Below are positions 1 to 9,697 of a stretch of 64,000 nt of DNA, in pieces (position 1 is the first letter of the stretch; each line of letters begins with the position of its first letter). Source of the stretch: Granulicella sp. L56. Its GTDB lineage: Bacteria > Acidobacteriota > Terriglobia > Terriglobales > Acidobacteriaceae. The translations under genes and the position numbers were made by a program. The stretch spans positions 1,508,438 through 1,572,437 of the forward strand of contig NZ_LMUS01000006.1 in NCBI RefSeq assembly GCF_009765835.1. Direction: 5' to 3'. The notes under the pieces are model-generated. The model was given only the letters and a program-made list of their open reading frames with translations, was not told the origin of the DNA and made no database searches.

Positions 1-176
1 TCCCTTAAGATGATGTTGTTCTGGAATTTTGATCGAAATCTTTAGTTTTGGATAGATTCTTTAGGAAAGGGCCAGGGAATTCGCCGCGACAAAATTGTGG
101 TTGACCAACGCATGTCGGCTTGTCGGCATCACACAAGACTATGCTCGTCGAAGAGACGAGCCCCTGATAGAGCCCT

Positions 177-2003
177 ATGAGCGAAGCCCCCATCCATAAA
201 AAAGTGGAAAGCCCTTGGCGCGACCGGCTGACCGCGTTGCGAAACCTGCCGCCCGTGCTTCGCATTCTGTGGGATTCAGGCCCGGCGGTCGTGACGTGGG
301 GTCTGGTTCTGCGCGTCATTGTCGCACTGTTGCCCCTTGCTATCGCGACGGTGACTGCCCTAATCCTTCAGGACATCACAGACGTTCTGCGCGGCAGGCC
401 GCTCCCGCACAATTTCTGGATGCTGGTGGGGACGGAGGTCGGGCTGAATGTCGTCTTCGGGCTGATCACCCATGCGATCGACTACTCCGACTCGCTGCTG
501 GCCAATCGCTACACGCAATATGTCAGCGTCAAGGTGATGGAGCAGGCCTCGCGGCTGGACCTGACGACGTACGAGAACCCTGTCTTTTATGACCGGCTGG
601 AGCGGGCTCGGGTGCAGGCGACCGACCGGCTGGCGATGATCCAGCAGATGGGCAGGCTGTTCCAGCAGGTGATCACGACTCTCACCTTCACGGTTACCTT
701 GGCGTGGGCCTCTCCGTGGCTGGTCCTTCTGCTTGCTCTGGGCGTGCTGCCGTCGTTCCTCGGGGAGACGCATTTTGCCTTTCTCGGCTATGCCAAGAAC
801 TTTCGCCAGACTCCGGCGAAGCGGCAGATGGATTATCTTCGCCAGGTAGCGGGAAGCCGCGAAGGAGCGAAGGAGGTCAAACTTTTTGGCCTGCACCGGT
901 TCTTTACCGATAAATTTGAAAGGCTTGCGCATCAGATCTACGTTGAAGATGTCGCGCTGTCACGTTCGAAGCTGATTGTCGGCGGAATGCTCGGCATCAT
1001 CGGAACGCTGGGCTACTATGGCGCTTATATCTATGTCATCTGGCGCACGCTTGGCGGCGCGTACGACATTGCCAAGTTCAGCCTCCTCACCGCATCCATT
1101 CAACAGGCGAGTTCCAATCTGCAGCAGGTCTTCTCGACGCTCTCCGGTATTGCCGATCAGGCATTGTTCCTTACAGACTTAATCGCCTTCTTCGAGATGG
1201 AGCCGACGGTGCACGCGAACCCGGATGGCAACAAAATGCCAGTGCCGATACGGCGCGGCTTTGAATTTCGCAATGTCTCCTTTACCTATCCGGGGACCAA
1301 TCGTACGGTTCTGCATAACTTCAACTTCACGCTTTCGCCCGGAGAGCGGATTGCTCTGATCGGTGAGAACGGTCAGGGAAAGACGACCGTGGTGAAGCTG
1401 ATTACGCGGTTGTACGACCCGACAGAGGGAGAGATCCTGCTGGATGGCATCGATCTGCGTGACTACTCGCTCGAAGATCTGCACCGGCACATCGGCGTTA
1501 TCTTTCAGGACTTCATGCGCTTCGAGATGACGGCACGGGAGAACATCGCCGTGGGCCGCGTCGATCAGCCACACAGTGAGAGCGATCTTGAAGATGCCGC
1601 GCATAAAAGTCTGGCGGATGAAGTGGTGCGAAAGCTTTCGGGCGGCTACGACCAAATACTGGGGCGCCGCTTCGAGGGCGGCGTGGAGCTGTCGGGCGGT
1701 GAGTGGCAGAAGATCGCGCTTGCCCGCGCCTACCTGCGGGATGCGCAGCTCCTTATACTGGACGAGCCTACGGCGGCGCTCGATGCTCGGAGCGAGCTGG
1801 AGGTCTTTGAACGTTTTGCCGAACTGACCCTGGGCAAGATGGCGCTGCTGATCTCGCATCGCTTCTCGACCGTCCGCATGGCAGACCGGATTGTGGTTCT
1901 CTCCGGGGGACGCCTGATAGAAGAAGGAAATCACGAACAGTTGATGCGTGCGGGCGGCCTGTACGCTGAAATGTTTGAAATGCAAGCTGCGAGCTACCGG
2001 TAA
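177..2003 (+). CDS. ABC exporter, fused membrane and ATPase domains
   Basis: A 608-residue half-transporter with the membrane domain first (about residues 35-330, several hydrophobic helices) and the ATPase domain second (about 350-600). The ATPase has a Walker A motif GENGQGKTT (396-404), signature LSGGE (505-509) and Walker B LLILDEP (Asp529, Glu530), so it should be an active homodimeric exporter in the inner membrane. The length matches the NdvA/ChvA and MsbA-type exporters (roughly 580-620 residues). The substrate cannot be read from the sequence. The next gene, 84 bases downstream on the same strand, encodes a cyclic-glucan-synthase-like protein, so export of that glucan is a reasonable inference (NdvA exports cyclic beta-1,2-glucan in rhizobia). 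The ATG start at 177 has only a weak ribosome site. Confidence 0.9.
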   Translation: MSEAPIHKKVESPWRDRLTALRNLPPVLRILWDSGPAVVTWGLVLRVIVALLPLAIATVTALILQDITDVLRGRPLPHNFWMLVGTEVGLNVVFGLITHAIDYSDSLLANRYTQYVSVKVMEQASRLDLTTYENPVFYDRLERARVQATDRLAMIQQMGRLFQQVITTLTFTVTLAWASPWLVLLLALGVLPSFLGETHFAFLGYAKNFRQTPAKRQMDYLRQVAGSREGAKEVKLFGLHRFFTDKFERLAHQIYVEDVALSRSKLIVGGMLGIIGTLGYYGAYIYVIWRTLGGAYDIAKFSLLTASIQQASSNLQQVFSTLSGIADQALFLTDLIAFFEMEPTVHANPDGNKMPVPIRRGFEFRNVSFTYPGTNRTVLHNFNFTLSPGERIALIGENGQGKTTVVKLITRLYDPTEGEILLDGIDLRDYSLEDLHRHIGVIFQDFMRFEMTARENIAVGRVDQPHSESDLEDAAHKSLADEVVRKLSGGYDQILGRRFEGGVELSGGEWQKIALARAYLRDAQLLILDEPTAALDARSELEVFERFAELTLGKMALLISHRFSTVRMADRIVVLSGGRLIEEGNHEQLMRAGGLYAEMFEMQAASYR

Positions 2004-2087
2004 ACGCAGCGCGCTGAACCTGCCATCAAACCCTATGTCCCTGCAAGTCGTTGCAGGAACTATTGCACTAACGATAAGGAAAGCTTC

Positions 2088-5000
2088 ATGGCCCTGTTCC
2101 CAAATGATTCCACGTCCGAGAGCCTTCCGCCGCCCACGGCTCCTGTGGCTGACCTGCCAACCAAGGGTCTGCCGGAGAAGCCGACGATTCCCGACGAAGA
2201 GCTGCGGCAACATGCAGACACGCTCATTCGTCACCTGGCTATCGTCGCTCCGGGAACGGGAAGTATCGATCTTGAAACACGCCTGAGCAGGCTGACGGTT
2301 CGACTCAATCAACGTTTGGCGATATGCCGCGAGCAGACGTCGGGCAACACGCTAACGCCGCAGTTGGAGCTGCTGGAGAGCACGCGCATATTGAAGTCGG
2401 TGCTTACCGGTACGGAAAGCGCGAAGGATGAATTTTCGCAGCTCCCACATGTTCGGCTTCCTTCAGGAGAGGTGCTGCCACAGATTATTTTTCTAGCGGA
2501 GGGATATATCTCCGCCGCGCGCATATGGTCGGCGGAATCGCTAGCCATCTACGTGCAGCAGTTCCAGCGCCGCGATCCTCTGCTGATGCGGGAGATCGGG
2601 CTGCTGCCGCAGGCACTGAAACTGGCTCAACTGGAGTACATTCTCGACCGGGCAGACGAGGCCTTTGCCGCAGGGGAGCTGCCGCCTATCGAAGAGTCGC
2701 CCTTCTCTGCTCCGCTGCATGGATTGAGACGCCTCGACCAGTGTGAGTGGCGACTTGTGCTCGAACCCCTGATTGCATTTGACGCGATCCTCCGTGAAGA
2801 TCCGGCCGGAACCTTTGCAAAGATGGAGGATGAGACGCGAAGCATGTACCACCTGCGCGTCGCGACATTGGCAAGCCACTCCAACTTCAGCGAAGTTGCA
2901 ACCGCACAGGCAGCGCTCAATCTCGCACGAGAATCGACAAAAGCACCGCATCCGGACGCTCGGCTCGCTCTGCGTCGCGCACACATTGGCTACTACCTTT
3001 TAGCGGAAGGCGTCCCGCAGCTTCACAATCGCATCGGCTATCATCCGACACCGATGGAGCGGCTACGCGCGATGGTGCGCCAATCGAACGAGGAGTTTTA
3101 CATCCTCGGCACGTTCACGCTGTCGGTACTGCTGATTACCGCGATTATTCTTCCGCTGGTTCCTCATCACGATTACTGGGCGGTCATTGGCGCGTTGCTA
3201 TTGGCGCTGCTGCCGGTGACACAGGGTGCGGTCGACCTGGTGAATGGCAGCATCACGGCTTTGATGAAGGCTGAACCGTTGCCGAAGCTGGATTTTTCGA
3301 AGGGCGTTCCTGCGGAGATGACGGCACTGGTGATCGTGCCGACTCTTCTGATGAATGAGAAGCAGGTTACGGAATTGTTTGAAGAGCTGGAGGCGCGCTA
3401 CCTCGCGAACCAGGACAAGAATATTCACTTTGGGCTGCTGACAGACTTACCGGATACGACGACGCGTCCATCGGACGAAGACGATAGCCCTCTCGTGATG
3501 CTGGCGCTTCGATTCGTGGATGAGTTGAACGAAAGATATGCCGGACAGGATGGTGGCTCTTTTTTCCTGCTGCACCGTCATCGCGTCTTCAATGCTCGCC
3601 AGGGAGTATGGATGGGGTGGGAGCGCAAGCGCGGCAAGCTGCTCGACCTCAATAAGCTGCTGGTCCATGCGCTCGATACCTTTCCTGTCAAGGCAGGGCC
3701 GCTCCATCTTCTCGATCGCGTACGCTACGTCATTACGCTGGACTCGGACACGCAGCTGCCGCGTGGAGCAGCAGCACGGCTTACAGGAACGATTGCGCAT
3801 CCACTTAACCAGGCGATCATCGATCCACGGTTGCGCATCGTCACGGCTGGATATGGGATTCTGCAGCCGCGAGTTGGCGTAAGCGTTGGCTCGGCCTCGC
3901 GCTCGCGTATGGCTGCACTCTATTCGGGGGAGACGGGCTTCGATATTTACACACGCGCCGTGTCCGATGCCTATCAGGACTTGTTTGGAGAAGGCATCTT
4001 TACCGGCAAGGGAATCTATGAAGTCTCCGTGCTGCATGCGCTGCTGGAGAACCGCTTTCCGCGCAATGCGCTGCTCTCCCACGATCTGATTGAAGGAGCC
4101 TATGTGCGGGCAGGACTGGCCACGGACATCGAGGTCATTGACGATTATCCCTCGCACTATTCGGCACACACTCGCCGCAAACATCGCTGGCTTCGTGGCG
4201 ATTGGCAGATCATGCGATGGCTCTTCAGCCGGGTGCCCGATGAATCAGGACGGTCTGTCGTCAACCCGATCAGCACCATCTCGCGCTGGAAGATCTTCGA
4301 CAACCTGCGCCGCAGCCTGATTGAGCCGGTCACGTTTCTTCTGTTTCTCTTTGGATGGTTCTTTCTTCCCGGGGGGCCTATCTACTGGACGATCGCAACG
4401 CTGATCGTTTTACTGCTTCCGGGGCTTGTTCAATTTGGCTTCAACCTCAGCCGGGCTGTATTGAACGGGAGCATCGTCGGAGTAAAGGAAAGCTTCTCAA
4501 CCTTCGCCGCATCGTTTGGAATCACGATTCTCAATCTCATCTTCCTTGCACATCACATGCTGCTCTCGCTGGATGCGATTGTGCGGTCGTTGAATCGAAC
4601 CCTGATCTCTGGCAGGAACCTGCTTGATTGGGAGACGGCGGCGCAAGCGGAGGCAGGCACTTCGGCGAGTTCGCTCGATCGTTATCTCAACTTGTCGCCG
4701 GTGATTGCCTTGTTGATTGCGGGAGGACTGGCCTGGACTCATTCTCATGCGCTTCTCGCTGCGGCACCCGTGCTGGCGCTTTGGGCGCTTGCACCTGTTG
4801 CCGTGTTTTGGCTGGATTCCCCGCCTCGGCGCGTGGAAGGTCCGCTGTCAGTGGATGACAGATCATTCCTGCACTATCAGGCGTTGCAGATCTGGCGCTA
4901 CTTTTCGGAGTTTGGCGGTAAGGAAAATCATTGGCTCATTCCAGACAATGTAGAAGAACACGACACGCTGCAGGTTCGTACGCTTTCGCCAACGAATCTG

Positions 5001-6587
5001 GGGATGCTTTTCAATGCGCGGCAGGCAGCCTATGAATTCGGGTTTATTACGCTTCCGGAATTTGCCACGCTGACATCAGGAACGCTTGAGACCTATGATC
5101 GGCTCGAAAAGCATCGAGGGCATATCTATAACTGGTATAGCATCGAGAGCCTGCAGCCGATTGCACCAAAGGTCGTCTCCACGGTGGATAGCGGCAACCT
5201 TGCAGCATCGTTCTATACGCTGCATACGGGGGCGCTCGATCTGCTGAAGCGGCCTCTGCTCAATCCAACCACCTTTACAACTTTGGATGAGATGCTGCAT
5301 GGAGGATTTGGAACAAGCCATCGTCGTCAACAAGAAAAGCACCGTCAGGCCGGCGGCGGCTTAGAGGCGATACAGGAACTGGTTCGCAAAGTGATGGAAG
5401 AGCAGTTGCCCTCCTCAAATACTGAAGGAGGAGCACAGGGGTGGGTGGCCGAAGAGGCTCTGCGCCGTCGCCACGCATTGACTCAGTTCGTCGAAGAGTA
5501 CACGCCATGGCTCCTCCCTCGCTTTGCTCCTTTGTTTGAATACTTCGGACTGACCGCGTCGGAGAATAAGACAGATCTGCAAAATAAGCTGGATAAGCAA
5601 GTGCCGACTCTACAGGCGGCGACACAATACGTCGCTGCGCTGGAGAGGCGCATTGTGGATACCCCAATCACCCATGCAGAGGGATCGAGCTTAAACACTC
5701 TCGCTGCGGAGTTGCGCTCATTGCTCCCGCAGGCCCAAGAGAGACTGTCACAACTTCACGCTGAGATAACCAATATTGCGGCGCGGGCAGAGCGGTGTGC
5801 CGAAGCAATGGAGTTCGGCTTTCTACTGGTTGAGTCGCGGCAGCTTTTATCCATCGCCTATGACGACACTACGGGAGAGGTGCATTCGGCCTGCTACGAC
5901 CTGCTTGCCTCGGAGGCTCGTATCGCATCGCTGCTAGCCATCGCCAAAGGAGACATACCGCAGCAATCATGGTTCCGGCTAAGCCGATCGCATGTGATCG
6001 TGAATGGCCGCGCGGCGTTACTCTCGTGGACCGGGACCATGTTCGAATACATGATGCCCGCGCTGTGGATGCGGACTTATCCGGATACGCTGATCGCTCG
6101 CTCCCTGCAGGCTGCGGTGCGGATTCAGCGCGACTACGTCCGCGATATCCCATGGGGCATCTCGGAGTCGGGCTTCGCCGAAACCGAGGCATCGGGCCGC
6201 TATCGCTATCAAGCCTGGGGAATTCCATCGCTCGCCCTCAAGTACGGCGCAGAAGATGGTCCCGTCATCTCTCCTTATTCCACCTTTCTTACGCTGTCAC
6301 TTTTGCGAAATGATGCGCTCGCCAACCTTCGTCGTATGGCGACGCTAAATTGGACGGGTGCCTACGGCTTCTACGAGGCCGCCGACTTCACGCAAGGCAA
6401 GCAGCCGCGCCTGGTACGCTCGTGGATGGCCCATCACCAGGGAATGTCGCTGCTTGCAGTGGCCAATCTGTTGCACGAAAACATTGTGCAGCAGTGGTTT
6501 CATGCAAACCCCTGCGTGCGGGCTACACAGCTCCTGCTGCACGAGAAGCCACTCAGCAAGGACATGCTCAACTCGCTGAAGAAATAG
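2088..6587 (+). CDS. Cyclic beta-1,2-glucan synthase-like protein lacking GH94
   Basis: A 1499-residue membrane glucosyltransferase. Order: soluble N-terminal region (1-335), a membrane pair (about 338-380), GT84-type transferase core with D552-S-D554 and RWLRGDW (700-706), more membrane helices (about 744-880), then a glucoamylase-like domain (about 1250-1495) ending near MAHHQGMSLL (from 1447). These are the first parts of NdvB/ChvB cyclic glucan synthases, whose middle glucoamylase-like domain is the cyclising GH189 module. NdvB is about 2800 residues and ends in a GH94 phosphorylase domain that trims chain length. Here the frame stops right after the cyclisation module, with no GH94 remnant downstream. 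The start has AAGGA 7 bases upstream. It probably makes a beta-1,2-glucan, but product size and cyclisation are untested. Confidence 0.85.
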   Translation: MALFPNDSTSESLPPPTAPVADLPTKGLPEKPTIPDEELRQHADTLIRHLAIVAPGTGSIDLETRLSRLTVRLNQRLAICREQTSGNTLTPQLELLESTRILKSVLTGTESAKDEFSQLPHVRLPSGEVLPQIIFLAEGYISAARIWSAESLAIYVQQFQRRDPLLMREIGLLPQALKLAQLEYILDRADEAFAAGELPPIEESPFSAPLHGLRRLDQCEWRLVLEPLIAFDAILREDPAGTFAKMEDETRSMYHLRVATLASHSNFSEVATAQAALNLARESTKAPHPDARLALRRAHIGYYLLAEGVPQLHNRIGYHPTPMERLRAMVRQSNEEFYILGTFTLSVLLITAIILPLVPHHDYWAVIGALLLALLPVTQGAVDLVNGSITALMKAEPLPKLDFSKGVPAEMTALVIVPTLLMNEKQVTELFEELEARYLANQDKNIHFGLLTDLPDTTTRPSDEDDSPLVMLALRFVDELNERYAGQDGGSFFLLHRHRVFNARQGVWMGWERKRGKLLDLNKLLVHALDTFPVKAGPLHLLDRVRYVITLDSDTQLPRGAAARLTGTIAHPLNQAIIDPRLRIVTAGYGILQPRVGVSVGSASRSRMAALYSGETGFDIYTRAVSDAYQDLFGEGIFTGKGIYEVSVLHALLENRFPRNALLSHDLIEGAYVRAGLATDIEVIDDYPSHYSAHTRRKHRWLRGDWQIMRWLFSRVPDESGRSVVNPISTISRWKIFDNLRRSLIEPVTFLLFLFGWFFLPGGPIYWTIATLIVLLLPGLVQFGFNLSRAVLNGSIVGVKESFSTFAASFGITILNLIFLAHHMLLSLDAIVRSLNRTLISGRNLLDWETAAQAEAGTSASSLDRYLNLSPVIALLIAGGLAWTHSHALLAAAPVLALWALAPVAVFWLDSPPRRVEGPLSVDDRSFLHYQALQIWRYFSEFGGKENHWLIPDNVEEHDTLQVRTLSPTNLGMLFNARQAAYEFGFITLPEFATLTSGTLETYDRLEKHRGHIYNWYSIESLQPIAPKVVSTVDSGNLAASFYTLHTGALDLLKRPLLNPTTFTTLDEMLHGGFGTSHRRQQEKHRQAGGGLEAIQELVRKVMEEQLPSSNTEGGAQGWVAEEALRRRHALTQFVEEYTPWLLPRFAPLFEYFGLTASENKTDLQNKLDKQVPTLQAATQYVAALERRIVDTPITHAEGSSLNTLAAELRSLLPQAQERLSQLHAEITNIAARAERCAEAMEFGFLLVESRQLLSIAYDDTTGEVHSACYDLLASEARIASLLAIAKGDIPQQSWFRLSRSHVIVNGRAALLSWTGTMFEYMMPALWMRTYPDTLIARSLQAAVRIQRDYVRDIPWGISESGFAETEASGRYRYQAWGIPSLALKYGAEDGPVISPYSTFLTLSLLRNDALANLRRMATLNWTGAYGFYEAADFTQGKQPRLVRSWMAHHQGMSLLAVANLLHENIVQQWFHANPCVRATQLLLHEKPLSKDMLNSLKK

Positions 6588-6671
6588 CTGAAGACCATAA
6601 GTAACAGTTTGACGTTTGGCGAGAGCACAACCTATGGTTGCTTCTGGTGAAATAATCCAGAGGAAATGTTC

Positions 6672-7967
6672 ATGCAGCAGCCTGGCCTCAAGACACGACG
6701 TAAATTCCTGTTCAATACGATGGCCGCTGGCGCAACGACTTTACTTGCGGGCACCGGCAATGCACAAGGCAGCGCTGCGGATACTGCTTCTGGCGCGATG
6801 CCTTCTGGGACAGATGACCGGGCCACATGGCTTGCTCTGCTGGAACAGGTCTCGGACCCCGTGCTTCATGCCCTCAGTGAGCGGCAGCTGCGTGCAACCA
6901 TGCCCGTTGAGGCTGCGCCAGGGCAGGCTGCCGCCCGCGCGGTCGGCGCTCCTCTCGAGGCGCTTGGGCGCCTTCTCGCAGGCCTGGCACCCTGGCTCGA
7001 GCTGGAGCCATCTGTCGAAGAGTCGAGGCAAGAGACTGCTTTGCGTATCCGCTACCGGAAGTGGGCACTCTCTGCGATCACGTCTGCAGTTGATCCTGCT
7101 TCGCCCGACTTTATGCGCTTTGGAGCGTCTGCGCAGACAGTTGTTGACGCTTCGTTTCTTGCGCTGGCGCTGCTTCGTGCGCCTCGCCAGCTTGTGCAGC
7201 CCTTGAATGCTGCAACACGGCAGAAGCTGATTCAAGCGCTGAGAGCAGAGCGCATTGTGCTGCCGGGCTACAACAACTGGCTACTTTTTGCCGCGCTCAA
7301 CGAGGCCGCACTGATGTCGCTGGGAGCCGATTGGGACCGGCTTCGTGTCGACTATGCTCTGCGCAAACATATGGAGTGGTACGTCGGCGACGGCACCTAT
7401 GGCGATGGTCCGCACTATCATGCGGATTACTACGATAGCTTCGTGATTCATCCTTACCTGTTGCAGTTGATCGAAACGTTGGGAGACGCAGAACCGGCAT
7501 GGAAGGATATGCTCCCTGAAATTCATGCCCGCGCGCAGAGATACGCTGCTATTCAAGAGCGAGCCATCAGTCCCCAAGGCGAGTACCCAATCGTGGGCCG
7601 CTCCATCACCTACCGTTGCGGAGCGTTTCACCTGCTAGCGGATTGCAGCCTTCGTCATATGCTGCCTGACGCAGTTCTTCCACAGCAGGTTCGCTGTGCG
7701 CTCACTGCAGTTCAGCGGCGAACGCTTACAGCAGCGGGAACATTTTCAGCAGACGGATGGTTGCAGATTGGACTTGCGGGGCATCAGCCCTCGCTCGGCG
7801 AGACTTATATTTCAACTGGAAGCCTCTATCTTGCCAGCGCGGCGTGGCTGCCCCTCGGCCTGCCTCCAACGGACCCATTCTGGTCGGCGCCAGCGGCACC
7901 CTGGACACAGCAGAAAGCATGGTCCGGCGTAGACATTCCGGTGGACCATGCTCATGATGACGTTTAG
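6672..7967 (+). CDS. Tat-exported DUF2264 protein
   Basis: A 431-residue DUF2264 (PF10022) protein. Family hallmarks are visible: YGDGPHYHADYYDSF, a RYAAIQE segment, PIVGRSITYR, and the C-terminal block GETYISTGSLYL followed by DPFWSAPAAPW. DUF2264 is an (alpha/alpha)-barrel family. As I recall, members were assigned to a glycoside hydrolase family with exo-glucuronidase activity, but I cannot confirm that specificity here. The N-terminus has twin arginines (KTRRKFLF) then a hydrophobic stretch and Ala-rich cleavage region, suggesting Tat export. I chose the second ATG (6672) because AGAGGA lies 7 bases upstream; the first ATG at 6666 almost touches it. It follows the glucan synthase by about 80 bases, so it may act on an exported glycan. 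Confidence 0.8.
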   Translation: MQQPGLKTRRKFLFNTMAAGATTLLAGTGNAQGSAADTASGAMPSGTDDRATWLALLEQVSDPVLHALSERQLRATMPVEAAPGQAAARAVGAPLEALGRLLAGLAPWLELEPSVEESRQETALRIRYRKWALSAITSAVDPASPDFMRFGASAQTVVDASFLALALLRAPRQLVQPLNAATRQKLIQALRAERIVLPGYNNWLLFAALNEAALMSLGADWDRLRVDYALRKHMEWYVGDGTYGDGPHYHADYYDSFVIHPYLLQLIETLGDAEPAWKDMLPEIHARAQRYAAIQERAISPQGEYPIVGRSITYRCGAFHLLADCSLRHMLPDAVLPQQVRCALTAVQRRTLTAAGTFSADGWLQIGLAGHQPSLGETYISTGSLYLASAAWLPLGLPPTDPFWSAPAAPWTQQKAWSGVDIPVDHAHDDV

Positions 7968-7979
7968 CTCAAAGACGCA

Positions 7980-9017
7980 TCAAGAATAAAGACTGGTCCA
8001 ATCGAGAATCACTTTGCCTGTCATTCCCGACATCATCGCCTGAAAGCCTTGCTCGAAATCGGCGTAGGAATATCTGTGAGTGATGATCGGCGTGATATCA
8101 ACGCCTGATTCGATAAGGACGCTCATCTTGTACCAGGTCTCATACATCTCGCGTCCATAGATACCTTTGATGGTGAGCATGTTGAAGACAACCTGCCTCA
8201 GATCAATCGCCATTTCCTTGGAAGGTATGCCGAGAATCGCAATCTTTCCGCCATGACTCATATTCGAGATCATTTCGCGAAGAGCAGCGGCATTCCCAGA
8301 CATCTCAAGACCGACATCGAAACCTTCCTGGAGCCCAAGCTGCTTTTGCACCTCTGCTACAGGGGTTTCCATTGGGTTGACCGCAAGGGTAGCCCCCATC
8401 TTTCGTGCAAGTTCGAGACGATAAGGATTGGGATCCGTGATGACAACATGCCGCGCACCGGCGTGGCGAACGACCGGGATACACATGATGCCGATGGGAC
8501 CGGCGCCTGTGATCAGGACATCTTCTGCGAGCACATCGAACGACAGAGCCGTGTGAACAGCATTACCAAAAGGATCGAAGATGGCAGCAACTTCCTGATT
8601 AATATCCGGGTGATGGCGCCAGATATTCGTCATGGGCAAGGCGATGAACTCCGCGAAAGCACCGGGGCGGTTCACACCCACTCCTGAGGTAGCCGCGCAG
8701 AGATGCCTTCTGCCTGCGAGACAGTTTCTACATCGGCCGCAGACAACATGGCCTTCTCCGCTGACGATATCTCCAGGGTGAAAGTCGTTGACGTTCGAAC
8801 CAACTTGCACGATCTCGCCGACAAACTCGTGGCCGATCGTCATTGGCACAGGGATTGTGCGCTGCGCCCACTCGTCCCAGTTGTAGATATGAACGTCGGT
8901 TCCGCAAATTCCGGTATAGCGAACACGGATAAGGACATCGTTGATGCCGATCACCGGCTCGGGAACATCCTCAAGCCACAAACCTGATTTCGCATGAGCT
9001 TTTACAAGAGCTTTCAT
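7980..9017 (-). CDS. tdh: L-threonine 3-dehydrogenase
   Basis: A 345-residue zinc alcohol dehydrogenase family enzyme that oxidises L-threonine to 2-amino-3-ketobutyrate with NAD+. Visible features are the catalytic zinc cysteine in [17 protein letters not shown] (Cys38, same number as in E. coli Tdh), the GHEFVGEI block, the structural zinc cluster CGRCRNC...C, and a Rossmann GAGPIG motif. The start has GGGAG 7 bases upstream. The enzyme for the next step (kbl) is 29 kb away in this window rather than adjacent as in E. coli. The gene converges on the DUF2264 gene with a 12-base gap. Its promoter shares the 9018-9370 region with the divergent nrd promoter. Confidence 0.95.
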   Translation of the reverse strand: MKALVKAHAKSGLWLEDVPEPVIGINDVLIRVRYTGICGTDVHIYNWDEWAQRTIPVPMTIGHEFVGEIVQVGSNVNDFHPGDIVSGEGHVVCGRCRNCLAGRRHLCAATSGVGVNRPGAFAEFIALPMTNIWRHHPDINQEVAAIFDPFGNAVHTALSFDVLAEDVLITGAGPIGIMCIPVVRHAGARHVVITDPNPYRLELARKMGATLAVNPMETPVAEVQKQLGLQEGFDVGLEMSGNAAALREMISNMSHGGKIAILGIPSKEMAIDLRQVVFNMLTIKGIYGREMYETWYKMSVLIESGVDITPIITHRYSYADFEQGFQAMMSGMTGKVILDWTSLYS

Positions 9018-9370
9018 CTTAAGTCTCCCTTTACCAGTGGAACATCTTTCGCAGCCACAATCTATTTTCAGACAGAAGAAAAGGTTGTGCTCATACCTGC
9101 CGACTCCAGAATCTAATTGATGCCCTGAGAGATGGATCTGCGTTTCGATTTAGCAATGCGGACGTGACTCTTTACAGATGTGAAGATTTTCCGAGGACAC
9201 GGCCACTTTTTTTCCCTGTTGCTCGCTGCTGCGCCGGCGCGTTAGCCAAAAATTCTTCCGAGGATAGACGGCCTGGCAGATTCGAATGGCCGTAATTGCA
9301 GCAAATTCAGGCCGTTTGCCCCGTGATGCCGCGATTTCCAAATATGCACAGGTACCCCTATATATCGCGG
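9018..9370. other. Intergenic region between tdh and nrdA
   Basis: About 350 bases between the divergent tdh and nrdAB transcripts. I see no convincing gene. The reading frames crossing it are short, lack ribosome sites, and run through the structured RNA downstream. It must hold the tdh promoter, but I could not pick a clear -35/-10 pair for it. Confidence 0.5.
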
Positions 9371-9399
9371 TTGACGCGTCGGAATACGCTTGATATAGT
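9371..9399 (+). promoter_or_regulatory. Sigma-70-type promoter for the nrdAB transcript
   Basis: TTGACG at 9371-9376 and TATAGT at 9394-9399 are separated by exactly 17 bases, a near-consensus housekeeping promoter. Transcription would start about 7 bases later, just ahead of the cobalamin riboswitch aptamer, as expected for a riboswitch leader. The CTATATAT stretch just upstream (9358-9365) resembles one half of an NrdR-type site. Confidence 0.7.
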
Positions 9400-9405
9400 C
9401 GTTTT

Positions 9406-9580
9406 ACTTCACGGTACCCGATTGCGAAATCGGGTTTAATAGGGAACCCGGTGAGATTCCGGAACTGCCCCGCAGCGGTAAGCAGGAACGAACGTCCCGT
9501 AAGAGCACTGGTCCGATACCTAAAAGTCGGGCTGGGAAGCTGGGATAAGTAGGCAGCCTGCAAAGTCCGAAGACCTGCCA
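9406..9580 (+). ncRNA. Cobalamin (AdoCbl) riboswitch
   Basis: The conserved cobalamin aptamer blocks appear in order: ATAGGGAACCCGGTGAGA (from 9439), CCGGAACTGCCCCGC (from 9459) followed by GGTAAGC, a CACTG element near 9506, GGAAGCTGGG near 9534, and the 3' B12 box AAGTCCGAAGACCTGCC at 9563-9579. It sits between a strong promoter and the class I ribonucleotide reductase operon. In the known logic of such leaders (for example nrdABS in Streptomyces), cobalamin binding lowers expression of the B12-independent enzyme. The aptamer ends about 118 bases before the chosen nrdA start, leaving room for an expression platform. Confidence 0.92.
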
Positions 9581-9697
9581 TGAGATGTGCCGATATGGCA
9601 CAAAATTCACGCACCTCCGAGGGGAGGATGGGGTGATCGGCGTGTGTCTCGGCGATCCTTCCGTCTGTACCTTCCCGGAGCGAAAGGACACCTCCCC

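Noticed and set aside
9628..9636. A minimal upstream ORF ATG-GGG-TGA after GGGGAGG
   Set aside because: The purine run touches the ATG with no spacer, so efficient initiation is unlikely. The run is better explained as a pairing arm of the expression platform.
9587..9697. 5' extension of nrdA to GTG 9587
   Set aside because: It would start right at the end of the cobalamin riboswitch, has no ribosome site and encodes a non-conserved stretch.
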